A stretch of 37,959 nt of DNA from the NCBI GenBank assembly GCA_020831625.1, contig JAFIGD010000047.1, positions 1 to 37,959 on the forward strand. Reading direction: 5' to 3'. This document shows positions 24,756-33,248 of the stretch, piece after piece (position 1 is the first letter of the stretch; each line of letters opens with the position of its first letter). A model generated the notes under the pieces. It saw nothing but the letters and a program-made list of their open reading frames with translations. It did not search any database and had not been told where the DNA came from. Made by a program: the position numbers and the translations under genes. This DNA comes from Verrucomicrobiota bacterium. GTDB lineage: Bacteria; Verrucomicrobiota; Kiritimatiellia; SS1-B-03-39; UBA6053.

Positions 24756-25919
24756 ATGATGCCGCCAGCACAGCCCAAAGTTATTCAGGCCCTGCTTCCG
24801 GGCGGGATCATGATCAGTATGCCGTTGTTGCGGGGATTGATGGCGGCGTTCCCGCCGCCGGCGTGGAGACTGCTGTATGCGGATATGCGGGCGGACCGGC
24901 TGCTGGGGCTGTCGGAATCGCACACGGACGGCGCGATTCTGTATCTTGGGTCCGAAAAAGACGTAGAGGTTGCGAAGCGGTTTTCGTTCCCGGTAGTGAA
25001 CCTGGGCAACCGTTTGCCGAATCCGCCTTTTCCAACAATCTCCCACGCGGACCGGGACATCGGGAAAATGGCGGCGGCCCATTTGCTGGAACTGCCCACG
25101 CGAAGTTTTCTGGTGTTCGGTACCCGGACGCACGCCTACTCCTGCCGCCGTGTGGACGGGTTTGTCTCCGCGCTTCGGGCCGAAAACCGCCCGGTGGACA
25201 TTGTTTGGTTTGACGGGGCGCAAGGCAAAGGAACTGGCAGAGGCGGCAACTGGCTCAGCCTCACCCAGATTCAGCACCTCGTCGAAGCGCTTCCCCGTCC
25301 GGTATCGGTTTTCGCCGCCGATCAGTCCGGTTTGGTGGCGGACGCGGCGTTGCTGGCGGGGTTGCGCATTCCGCAGGATGTTCGCATACTGGGCGTGGAT
25401 CACAATCCGGTGACGTATCGATACCGCGAACCCCGCCTCTCCTATGTGAAAATGAACTTCGAGGAAGTGGGACGGCGGGCGGCCCACAGTTTGACGCGGC
25501 TTCTGGCCGGTGAGGAGGTTCCGCCGCGGCAGGAGATACCGTCGCCGGGCATCGTGGAGCATCAGAGCACCGGGTTGCTTTCGGAGGGGACTCCGCAGGT
25601 GGCGGCCGCCTGCCGGTTTATTCACGCCCGCGCCACCGACGCCATTCAGGTGGCGGACGTGGTCGCTCAGGCCGCCGTCTGCCGCAGTCTGCTGGCGCGT
25701 CAGTTTAAGGAGGAGACCGGCATGGGGATCGGCGCCATGATCCGCCGTGAACGCCTGCGGGCGGCCAAGCGGCTGCTGATTGACACCGACCTGTCTCTGG
25801 AGGAAATCGCGACGCGGTGCGGGTACGCGGATCCGCCCCGCTTTTTCGAGGCCATGCGCAAAGCGGAGGGTTGCACGCCGACCGCGTATCGGAAGCGGAT
25901 GGGGAATGACTTGTTTTAA
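24756..25919 (+). CDS. XylR-like transcription factor (LacI-type sensor plus AraC HTH), first copy
   Basis: The 387-residue protein has a periplasmic-binding-protein-like sensor (about residues 10-275: AILYLGSEKDVEVAKRFSFP, HADRDIGKMAAAHLLE, FAADQSGLVADAALLAG, DVRILGVDHNPVTYR) but no LacI helix-turn-helix in front. Instead an AraC double helix-turn-helix ends the chain (IQVADVVAQAAVCRSLLARQ, LSLEEIATRCGYADPPRFFE, PTAYRKR). This is the architecture of E. coli XylR, a sugar-responsive activator. The GH28-like gene starts 75 bp downstream on the same strand and is the probable target or operon partner, which would make a pectin- or uronate-type sugar a reasonable inducer guess. The divergent PEP-CTERM gene could share control. 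Confidence 0.9.
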   Translation: MMPPAQPKVIQALLPGGIMISMPLLRGLMAAFPPPAWRLLYADMRADRLLGLSESHTDGAILYLGSEKDVEVAKRFSFPVVNLGNRLPNPPFPTISHADRDIGKMAAAHLLELPTRSFLVFGTRTHAYSCRRVDGFVSALRAENRPVDIVWFDGAQGKGTGRGGNWLSLTQIQHLVEALPRPVSVFAADQSGLVADAALLAGLRIPQDVRILGVDHNPVTYRYREPRLSYVKMNFEEVGRRAAHSLTRLLAGEEVPPRQEIPSPGIVEHQSTGLLSEGTPQVAAACRFIHARATDAIQVADVVAQAAVCRSLLARQFKEETGMGIGAMIRRERLRAAKRLLIDTDLSLEEIATRCGYADPPRFFEAMRKAEGCTPTAYRKRMGNDLF

Positions 25920-25993
25920 GGGAGAGGGGGGCGCTGTTTCCCGGGACCGTTTCTTGATGCTTTCGGCGCTGTTTTCCGTTATAGGATCGAGCG

Positions 25994-27178
25994 ATGAAAA
26001 ACATGAACCCCGCCGAAACCACCCGTCATTTTCAAGCACTATTGGACCGCGCCGCCGAGGCCGGCGGCGGCCGGGTGGAGATTCCGCCCGGGCTGCATGT
26101 CTGCGGTTCGCTGGAACTCAAGTCCGGGGTCGAATTGCATCTGTGTCAGGGGGCGCGTCTGCGGGCGGCGGAGGATCCGGCGTTGTTTCCGCCGCGGATT
26201 CGTTATGAGGGCAGCCGCACCGCCAATGACAAATGCGGGGCGCTGCTGTTCGCGCGCGATGCGGAGGAGACGGCGGTCACCGGATTCGGCACCCTGGACG
26301 GCGGGGGCGACTGGGACGACTGCCCGGACTGGAAATCCGCGCAGGATATTTTCCGTCCGGCGGTGGGGTTTTTCGAGGGCTGCTCCGGGTTGCGGATCGA
26401 AGGCGTCCGGATTGTCGGCGCCAAGTGGTGGACGCTGCATTTGATGTGCTGCGTGGACACGATGATCCGCGGCGTGCGCATGCGCAGCAACTGGCCGAAC
26501 AGTGACGGCATCGATCCCGACGGCTGCCGGCGCATGATCATCAGCGACTGTCATCTGGTGTGCGGCGACGACTGCATTGTGTTGAAAAGCACCGCCGGCG
26601 ACACCTGTGAGGACATCTGCGTGAGCAACTGTGTGTTGGAAACGCCCAAGGCCTGTCTGAAAATCGGGACCGAAAGTCTGGGCACCTTCCGGAACGTCAG
26701 CATGGCCAACTGTGTGCTCAAAGGCGATGTGGCGTTCGGCTTGTACATGAAGGACGGCGGGGTTATCGAAAACGTGCAGGCGGTCAATCTGCTGGCCGAT
26801 ATGACCTCCGCCTATCCCTTTCTGATCGATGCCATGCCGCGTGATTACCGGAGCGGCACGCCCGCCGGACGCATCCGAAACATCACCCTGCGCGGCTGCC
26901 GGGTGCGCGGTCCGGGCCGGATCTGGGTGGAGGGAACCGAAAGCGAACCGCTGGAAAACATCACCCTGGCGGAGATCGACTGGGATGTGACCGGGCCGCT
27001 TCCCGAAACGCCGGAGCCCAAGCCCCTGGGCTCCGCCCGGGTGATTGTGGATCCTGAGCGGCCCGCGCACGAAGCGCAGCGAAATCACCTCGTGGCCGTG
27101 CATGTGAACGATCTGCACGTACAGGGTCTGCGCCTCCACGGCGCGGATGGCGGGCGGAAACTGAACGCCGGGGACTGA
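25994..27178 (+). CDS. GH28-like right-handed beta-helix hydrolase (cytosolic)
   Basis: The 394-residue protein has the GH28 beta-helix pattern: EIPPGLHVCGSLELKSGVEL and GFGTLDGGGDWDD, then WWTLHLMCCVDTMIRGVRM. The catalytic acids are recognisable as N169-S-D171-GIDPD and G-D192-D193-C. The GHG histidine motif of classic polygalacturonases is replaced by KIGTES (about 225) and the RIK motif is not evident. This variant set is common in Verrucomicrobiota and Bacteroidota, and its substrate may differ from plain polygalacturonan. There is no signal peptide, so it would act on imported oligosaccharides. It follows the XylR-like regulator by 75 bp. Confidence 0.85.
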   Translation: MKNMNPAETTRHFQALLDRAAEAGGGRVEIPPGLHVCGSLELKSGVELHLCQGARLRAAEDPALFPPRIRYEGSRTANDKCGALLFARDAEETAVTGFGTLDGGGDWDDCPDWKSAQDIFRPAVGFFEGCSGLRIEGVRIVGAKWWTLHLMCCVDTMIRGVRMRSNWPNSDGIDPDGCRRMIISDCHLVCGDDCIVLKSTAGDTCEDICVSNCVLETPKACLKIGTESLGTFRNVSMANCVLKGDVAFGLYMKDGGVIENVQAVNLLADMTSAYPFLIDAMPRDYRSGTPAGRIRNITLRGCRVRGPGRIWVEGTESEPLENITLAEIDWDVTGPLPETPEPKPLGSARVIVDPERPAHEAQRNHLVAVHVNDLHVQGLRLHGADGGRKLNAGD

Positions 27179-27674
27179 TGCGTTCTGGATCCCTGGATCC
27201 TTTTCTGGCAGATGTACCGGGATCTTTAGCCCGGTGATTTCATCCCGCGGCGGCGTCCGGTTGCCTGCGAAACGCGGTGGGGAGTCTGGTATTGTTCCGG
27301 CGGCGCAGGTAGTCATTTTCAGTCCTCATGCCCCCGGATGGGGGCAAAGCGCATAGCCCAAGGCAAGGGAGGCACGACCGCAGCCTTGGGAGATCGTCGA
27401 TATGATTTCATGCGCCCCGGATGGGGTGCAAGCGAATGTTTCAGGGGAAATGTGACACGGAACGGTTCGCTTGGACCCCTCCGGGGCCCTATAAACTTTT
27501 GTCTCTTTTTCCCGGGGCTGCGCTCCTTCGTCGCTGACCCCGGGCTATCCGCTCAAACCCCTCCGGGGTTACAAAAACCCTTACCTTAGCCCATGCCTAC
27601 AAGCCTTCCTTTCCTTCTGTAAAAACACTCTGCGGATTGGAAAGGGAAGAATGAAAGAAGGGGTTAAACAGGAA
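27179..27674. repeat. Intergenic region with a diverged inverted pair of composite REP-like elements
   Basis: Between about 27330 and 27575 lie two diverged relatives of the 0.7-3 kb repeats. The left one (CCCCCGGATGGGGGC, GCATAGCCCAAGGCAAGG, CGCCCCGGATGGGGTGC) is inverted relative to the right one (ACCCCTCCGGGGCCC, CGGGGCTGCGCTCC, CTGACCCCGGGCTATCCGCT, ACCCCTCCGGGGTT). The order of core, stem and core is conserved while the bases have drifted. No gene is seen. 27603-27673 is a separate repeat, described next. Confidence 0.65.
27603..27673 (-). repeat. Left copy of an inverted ~71-bp repeat bracketing the Verru_Chthon cassette
   Basis: Read on the minus strand this runs TCCTGTTTAA ... TCCCTTTCCAATCCGC ... 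TTTTTACAGAAGG, and it matches 32796-32867 on the plus strand with only scattered differences and small indels. It ends 1 bp short of the stop codon of the 295-residue gene. Confidence 0.75.
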
Positions 27675-28562
27675 CTACCGCCCGGGGTTTTGCCCCGGTG
27701 GTTCCGGGGACGGCGGGGGTGTGGGCGCGGGCGGGGGTTCGTGACCGCCGACCCGCTGCAGCCGAAACCGCATCGAATCCGGTTGATACAGCAGGTAGAG
27801 ATTGCTGCGGCCCTCGATGTCCACCATTCGGGTCGTATACCGCAGTTGCGGCTCGCCCTGATCATCAACGGCGTAAAAATTGGCTCTGAACGTATGATGG
27901 CCGCCCCGGTTGCGGGCCTGAAAATCCAGGATTCCGTTTTGGGGCAGGTTGAAAGCCTGTCCCTCGGCCTCCAGCATCAGAGCGACACCCGTGGTGTTGT
28001 GAATGCGGATAAAATCGGGGCGCACGCTTTCCACATCATAGCGGAGGGGCAAGACACGCAGGGAGCCGCCGGGTCCGGTCTGACCGGGAAAAACAACCAG
28101 CAGCGCCTGCCGCCAGTCCGGAGGAATTTCAATCTTCGCCACCGGCGTTTTCTCAAACCGCCGGGCGGGCTCTGTGTCGGGCGGCGCATCCGCGGGGGGC
28201 GGAACCTCCACCCATTTGCCGTCAAACAATTCCAAGGGCATCGGGCCCCGGTAGGGCATGAGAGGAGACGTGACGTTCCGCCCGGCGGGCACCTGCCGGA
28301 TGCCCTCCGGACTGTGATAAAACATGCGTGGCACGCCCGCAAGCGCGCTGTTCTCCGTTAAGAGGCCGCTTGCGGGCCAAACGTAAACGGCAAAGTGAAA
28401 CGCCACAACCGGTTCCGGTGACGCCTCGACCGCGCCCGTTTCGGCGTTTGGCTCCTGCTGAACGGATTGAGCCTGTATCCGGGCGTTCAGCACCAGGGTG
28501 ATGTAAACAAGTAAAGATGCGCGGGAAAGGTATGTCATGATTGCCTGATGATTAGATTTCAT
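27675..28562 (-). CDS. Secreted protein of unknown function, partner of the cassette protein
   Basis: The 295-residue protein has an N-terminal signal (LSRASLLVYITLVLNARIQA, cleaved near QAQ) and a low-complexity proline-rich end (PPPAPTPPPSPEPPGQNPGR). The middle contains FHFAVYVWPASGLL, PLELFDGKWVEVPPP, PDFIRIHNTTGVALMLEAEG and QLRYTTRMVDIEGRSNLYLL, with beta-strand character but no domain I recognise. Its start overlaps the stop of the large upstream gene by 11 bp, so the two are cotranscribed and probably translationally coupled. An ATG at 28539 is an alternative start. It probably works with the large pilin-like protein at the cell surface, which is inference from position. Confidence 0.78.
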   Translation of the reverse strand: MKSNHQAIMTYLSRASLLVYITLVLNARIQAQSVQQEPNAETGAVEASPEPVVAFHFAVYVWPASGLLTENSALAGVPRMFYHSPEGIRQVPAGRNVTSPLMPYRGPMPLELFDGKWVEVPPPADAPPDTEPARRFEKTPVAKIEIPPDWRQALLVVFPGQTGPGGSLRVLPLRYDVESVRPDFIRIHNTTGVALMLEAEGQAFNLPQNGILDFQARNRGGHHTFRANFYAVDDQGEPQLRYTTRMVDIEGRSNLYLLYQPDSMRFRLQRVGGHEPPPAPTPPPSPEPPGQNPGR

Positions 28563-31500
28563 CCCGGGAAAGCCAACGGAAGGAAATCACCCGGAATTGA
28601 CGGCCGAACCGCTGATTGAGCGCGGTCAGTTCATCCGGCAGCGCGTCCGGCGTATTGGTGTCATCCACAAAGTCGGCCACGCGCTGGACGGTGGCCTCGA
28701 CCCAGCTCCGGGCGGAGGGCGAGTCCGCGTCCCCCAGCGATCCATAGGCCCGCACCGTGAAGGTGTCCGAGCGGGCCTGAAGCACGCCGCCAATGCGGGC
28801 GAGAACATCGGACTGCAGCAGGTATCCGGGTGATCCCGCCGTGCGGGGACCCTCCACATTTTCAAGAAACATGCCGTGGAAGGCCGAGGCTCCCCCTGAA
28901 TTATGCCAGGAGCCCTGGAAGTCGGATGCCGTTTGCCAGATATCCTCCCCCGGCGTGCCCATGGCGTCATTCAACCCGGCGTCATTGATCGCCGTTTGAA
29001 GGGCGCCGGCAAGACCCAGTCCGTTCGGATCCTGCCCCGGAGCCGTCAGCATCCGGTTCACAAACTCGGAAATGGACAGAAACGGCCCCCGGCGTTTCAC
29101 CTGCTCCACCAGTTGTTCCGCCAGAGAATAAATCTCGTTTTGCGTGAGCCGCCGGTATCCCGCATAGGCGTTGCTGTGGTTCACACTTTGACCGCCGTTG
29201 GGACTGAAGGCCGCCGAAAGCGGATCGAGGAAGCGGGACAGCGGGGCCCGCTCGAGACTGGGGCTCACCTCGGAAGACCCGTCCCGGGGGGACAATTCGA
29301 CATCCAGCATGGAGCCCAGCATCGCCGCCCAGGCGGAAACGGAAGTGGAATTGACATTGAACGCGCCGGAAATCAGCAGGTTTTCCGCGGAGGTGTTGAA
29401 ATCCCGGGTCGCGTCAGCTTCCTTCCAGATCAGCCGCCGGTTGGCATGGGGGGTCAGCATGAAATCATCCCACAGGACCTCATTGTAGATCCAGGACAGA
29501 TCATAGGCGGGATAATACACCGTGCTGCCCGGGCCTTGTATCGCACTGCTGATCGGGTTCTGCCCCTGTGAATAGGGAATCGTCGGCGCGGGGGACTGCT
29601 GGGCGGCGGGTCCGGGAAAATGCCCGTGGGTGACGCGGTCCCGGGGAACCAGAAGCCCGGCGAACGAATTTCCGATAATGTAGACGGGTGAATTGGGCGC
29701 GGAATCCGAGCCGGGGTACGAGCCCCCTCCCTGATTATGACCGGACGCGAAATGACGCGGCATCATGAGTCGGTTCGGTCTCCCCACATCATACGCCCAG
29801 GCGTGACCCACGCTGTGGGGGCGGGCGTGCATGAACGCGGCGATCGAGGCGATGTCTTCGGATCCGCGCACGAGATTGTTCTCGTCCCGGCCTCCCCGGG
29901 GAACATCATAAAGGACCAGGCGCGGATCCCCGCCCGCAATCGGAATGTCATCCCCCAGGCCGATAAATTGACTGTCGGTGTTTTCAGGATTCATTTGGAC
30001 ATAATCAAAGTGATTCGGGTCCAGCGAAAATCCGCCGACGTAAGAGGCCGGATTCCGATAGCTTCCGCCCCGGGTGTTGTTCGTGTGGTTGATGCCGACC
30101 GGATCCGCGACCTGATACGGCGCAGTGGGATTGTGGTCGATCAGCCAGCGGGAGGGCGCGTTGAAATTCGCGTCCATAAGATTTATGGTTTCGCCGGCGG
30201 CGGAGGTCTGCTCAACACTGAACCCCGGATTCGGCATCCGCAGGCTCCAGGTCACCCCCCATCCCGGCCAGGCGGGATTGGAGTCGTCCAGAGGAATCGC
30301 CGGGTTGAACGGGGGAGGGGCGGAGCCGTATCTCGGGAGAATATTGGGTTTGTCCGGATCGTCCAAATCCTGAATTTGAATTTGATCAATCATGGAGGGG
30401 GCCGATTGATACAGATAGTTTATGGTGCCGTGCGCATTCTCGTTATCCAATTGATTGCCCCAGTTGGGCGTGCCGGCTTGCGAAAGAAAATAGAACCCCC
30501 GGTTGCGCATGGTGCTACCGATCCCGGGTCTGCCGCTCAAATGAATGACGGTCTCGTTGATGTCCCATCCGGCGGCCGGGGAAAGCCCGGTTGTGTTTGC
30601 GGCAATACTCTGATACGGATGCGTGTCGGGATTGGATTCCCGGTAGATCGGCAGTCTCTGGCCCCAGCGGTTATACTGGTTGATGTCGGAAACGGCCTTG
30701 ATCATTTCTTCAATGTCGCGTTCCGCATAGAAGCTGTACCCGCCTAAATCGTGCAGACCCTGGCGCAGGGTCGCTCTGTAGTCGAAACTCACATAACCCG
30801 CGCTGTCGACCGGCGCGGCCTCGTGTTGATGCATACTGAACATGACGGCTTCACCGGGCGGCAGCGTGACGGTGCTTCCGCCGGACGGATTCTCAAATTC
30901 GAACGCGAACATCGCGTTGTTGCCCTCGTATCGGAACGGAATGTTCAGCCAGCTTCCGAACCAGCTCGGTTCATTGTTTCTCCAGGCGGGGTTGCTGACC
31001 TGCATGATGAAATGCCAGCCGGTGAAATGCTGCGGCTCAAACGCCCAGACAAAATACCAGCTTTCATTGATATTCGTCCGGAGCGGCTCGCTGTAGGGAT
31101 TCCACAGGACCACCACCGGAACAAAGTGCAGGCGGATAATGGGCCACTCCATGGTGAAATAGAAATTCATGGCAAAGCGGGCGATCACGGGATTCATTTC
31201 ATTGCTCGCCTCCGCGGTCCGGCGGGCGTACAGATTTCCGTTGCCGTCATTGAGCCGCTGGCGGCGGGTGGGATAGGTCAGCAGTTGCCGCCAATTGGCC
31301 CCGCCCGGGTCCACCGTAATCCACAAATCACTCATGGGCGGAAAAATTTTTTCGCGCAGAAAAGGCATGGTTTCCGGTGAACCTCTTGTCCGGGCGTTGT
31401 TAACGGCGGTGTCCGGCTGGTTTTGGTCCTTCCGCAGGGTGATCGCATTGATCGCGTTCCAGCGGTGCCGCGGCAGGTCCGAAGGCCTTACGGCCCCCTC

Positions 31501-32532
31501 CAGGGCCAGGGTTTGATCCCGCCACCTTTGCATGCGCGCGGTCTGGAAATCCATTAAGGCGTTCCATTGGTCCCCAGCGTCATTCATCAGGCCCCCGTTA
31601 TCCTCCGCCTCGCGAATGACGGCGGTCAAGTCCCGCCGGAATCCGCCGGTTTTCACATTCACGGGCAGCCCCAGACTTTGAAGCGTCATGCCGTGAAAGA
31701 GAGCCCTGGAACCCTCCACGTCCACAAACGGGGTCAAATCAAACTGGCTGCGTTCCAGGATGCGTCCCAGATACGCGTTATGGGTTTCGTTGTCGGGATC
31801 AAAATGAGGCAGCAGAAACTCCGAGGCGACCCGCTGCGCTGTCACCCGTTGTTCGCGCAAATTCATTTGGCCTCCGGTTTCCATCCGAAGGCTGTCGCTC
31901 ACATTGATTTGCGCGTGCAGTCCGTTGTCGCGAATGTGATACGCGTACTGTCCGGTGGACGGACCGGCTGACACGCCGGAAACCTCCCGCAGAGGCGCGG
32001 CCACGTAGCCGTCGGGCACGCCGTCGTTGTTTTCATCGACGGGAAGCGTTGATCCGGGCCCCACCAGAAGCACCGTGCCCGGCTCAACGTTTTCCCCGCC
32101 CAGGTAGGGCCAATACGTCCCCGGGTCAAATGCCTCGCCCCGCCCGTGTGAGATAAAATACCCTGTCGGCCGCGCGTAATCCGCATTTAGAACCAACGCG
32201 CCGTCCTCCTTAATGAACGGCGCGGAATCCAGCGCCTGCCCGATGTGCAGACTGTTGGGCCGGGCATTGCCCCCGGGGAATGCCGGTGCCGTCACCCGCG
32301 TATCCGGGCCCGCCGACTCCTGAAGCTTCGAAATCGCCAGTTCCAACCCCAGTCGGGCGTTGGACCGGGACTGCAAAAGGTGCTGATGCTCAACAACCTG
32401 CCGTAATTCCATGCGGACAACCGCCACAAACGATAACACGATGACGAGCAACAAACTCACCATCAGGACCGTCACCAGCAAAACACTGCCGGATTTTTGT
32501 CGGGGCGTGAAACGGACGTTGTCGGATATCAT
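28552..32532 (-). CDS. Verru_Chthon cassette protein A-like, pilin-like N-terminus
   Basis: The 1326-residue protein opens with a basic stretch and a single long hydrophobic helix (GSVLLVTVLMVSLLLVIVLS), followed by an amphipathic RSNARLGLELAISKLQES, as in PilX or pseudopilin-type proteins. A very large exported part follows. Segments such as ENLLISGAFNVNSTSVSAWA and GPFLSISEFVNRML near the C-terminus are typical of the TIGR02600 family, first named from Verrucomicrobium and Chthoniobacter. In those genomes the A protein sits with smaller pilin-like B, C and D proteins; none is seen here. A calcium-loop-like DENNDGVPDGYV lies near residue 165. Its function is unknown; a role in a type IV pilus-like or secretion apparatus is commonly supposed. 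Confidence 0.82.
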   Translation of the reverse strand: MISDNVRFTPRQKSGSVLLVTVLMVSLLLVIVLSFVAVVRMELRQVVEHQHLLQSRSNARLGLELAISKLQESAGPDTRVTAPAFPGGNARPNSLHIGQALDSAPFIKEDGALVLNADYARPTGYFISHGRGEAFDPGTYWPYLGGENVEPGTVLLVGPGSTLPVDENNDGVPDGYVAAPLREVSGVSAGPSTGQYAYHIRDNGLHAQINVSDSLRMETGGQMNLREQRVTAQRVASEFLLPHFDPDNETHNAYLGRILERSQFDLTPFVDVEGSRALFHGMTLQSLGLPVNVKTGGFRRDLTAVIREAEDNGGLMNDAGDQWNALMDFQTARMQRWRDQTLALEGAVRPSDLPRHRWNAINAITLRKDQNQPDTAVNNARTRGSPETMPFLREKIFPPMSDLWITVDPGGANWRQLLTYPTRRQRLNDGNGNLYARRTAEASNEMNPVIARFAMNFYFTMEWPIIRLHFVPVVVLWNPYSEPLRTNINESWYFVWAFEPQHFTGWHFIMQVSNPAWRNNEPSWFGSWLNIPFRYEGNNAMFAFEFENPSGGSTVTLPPGEAVMFSMHQHEAAPVDSAGYVSFDYRATLRQGLHDLGGYSFYAERDIEEMIKAVSDINQYNRWGQRLPIYRESNPDTHPYQSIAANTTGLSPAAGWDINETVIHLSGRPGIGSTMRNRGFYFLSQAGTPNWGNQLDNENAHGTINYLYQSAPSMIDQIQIQDLDDPDKPNILPRYGSAPPPFNPAIPLDDSNPAWPGWGVTWSLRMPNPGFSVEQTSAAGETINLMDANFNAPSRWLIDHNPTAPYQVADPVGINHTNNTRGGSYRNPASYVGGFSLDPNHFDYVQMNPENTDSQFIGLGDDIPIAGGDPRLVLYDVPRGGRDENNLVRGSEDIASIAAFMHARPHSVGHAWAYDVGRPNRLMMPRHFASGHNQGGGSYPGSDSAPNSPVYIIGNSFAGLLVPRDRVTHGHFPGPAAQQSPAPTIPYSQGQNPISSAIQGPGSTVYYPAYDLSWIYNEVLWDDFMLTPHANRRLIWKEADATRDFNTSAENLLISGAFNVNSTSVSAWAAMLGSMLDVELSPRDGSSEVSPSLERAPLSRFLDPLSAAFSPNGGQSVNHSNAYAGYRRLTQNEIYSLAEQLVEQVKRRGPFLSISEFVNRMLTAPGQDPNGLGLAGALQTAINDAGLNDAMGTPGEDIWQTASDFQGSWHNSGGASAFHGMFLENVEGPRTAGSPGYLLQSDVLARIGGVLQARSDTFTVRAYGSLGDADSPSARSWVEATVQRVADFVDDTNTPDALPDELTALNQRFGRQFRVISFRWLSRDEI

Positions 32533-33248
32533 AAAGGAAACCTTATTCGTTACAGGGGAGAATCTTCGTTATACTTATAACAACATAGTGATTCGCTTGA
32601 AAAAGCGGTATGTAATAACCCGCATAAGATCCGCGAAATCGCGACAGGTCGTTGAATTGATTACTTGTATCGGGGTTGAGGACGGTTCCGAACAAGGGCT
32701 GAAGCCTAACGAGAGTACCCACATTATTTTGAACAGGAGCGAGCGGGGAGAGCAGAGGAGAAATGCCGTGGATTGGTACTGTTTTCTCCGCTACCTCCTG
32801 TTTAAACTCTTTTTTCGTTCCTCCCTTTCCAATCCGCCGAGTTTTTTACAGAAGGTAAGGAAGGTAACAAAGGCTTTGGGGCATGCGGGGAAGATGTTTT
32901 TTTCTGGGCGTTTTTCTGTTCAAAACACTTTTGCCCCACAGCCCATCTGCGGTGGGTAAACATCCGTGGTTTTCCATCCGTGGTCTCACCCTAAGTGTGA
33001 GGCATGCCTTCAGGATGCGTAATTCCTTTTATGTTCCCACCGTGGGTGTCTCGCTGCGCTCGAAACCCACGGCTACGGTGAATTGTCCGTTCCGGGCAAA
33101 ATACCCGCAAATTCTGAATTTATGAGATGTGTATAACTCGTCAGGGGCTGAAGCCCTCTGCTCCCGAGTGGGGGCGTGACGCAAATTCACGAATCAATTT
33201 CGCGTTGTCTCCTTCACAAACCGGTGTGCGGGCGTTAGGATTTCGGGC
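32533..33248. other. Long intergenic region with repeat fragments, no convincing gene
   Basis: This 716-bp divergent region contains the right ~71-bp inverted repeat (32796-32867), an ATCCGTGGTTTTCCATCCGT fragment near 32961, a hairpin formed by CGTGGGT (33041-33047) and ACCCACG (33065-33071), and an AGGGGCTGAAGCCCT stem near 33146 that echoes AAGGGCTGAAGCCT near 32694. An open frame at 32411-32959 starts inside the cassette gene on the other strand and has no protein-like composition, so I do not call it. Promoters of both flanking genes should be here. Confidence 0.5.
32796..32867 (+). repeat. Right copy of the inverted ~71-bp repeat
   Basis: TCCTGTTTAA, TCCCTTTCCAATCCGC and TTTTTACAGAAGG occur in the same order as on the minus strand of 27603-27673. 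The two copies face each other across the 4.9-kb two-gene cassette. They may be terminal repeats of a mobile unit or two copies of a dispersed intergenic repeat. Confidence 0.75.

Noticed and set aside
32411-32959. 182-codon plus-strand frame
   Set aside because: It begins antisense to the cassette gene, runs through repeat fragments and has no recognisable domain.
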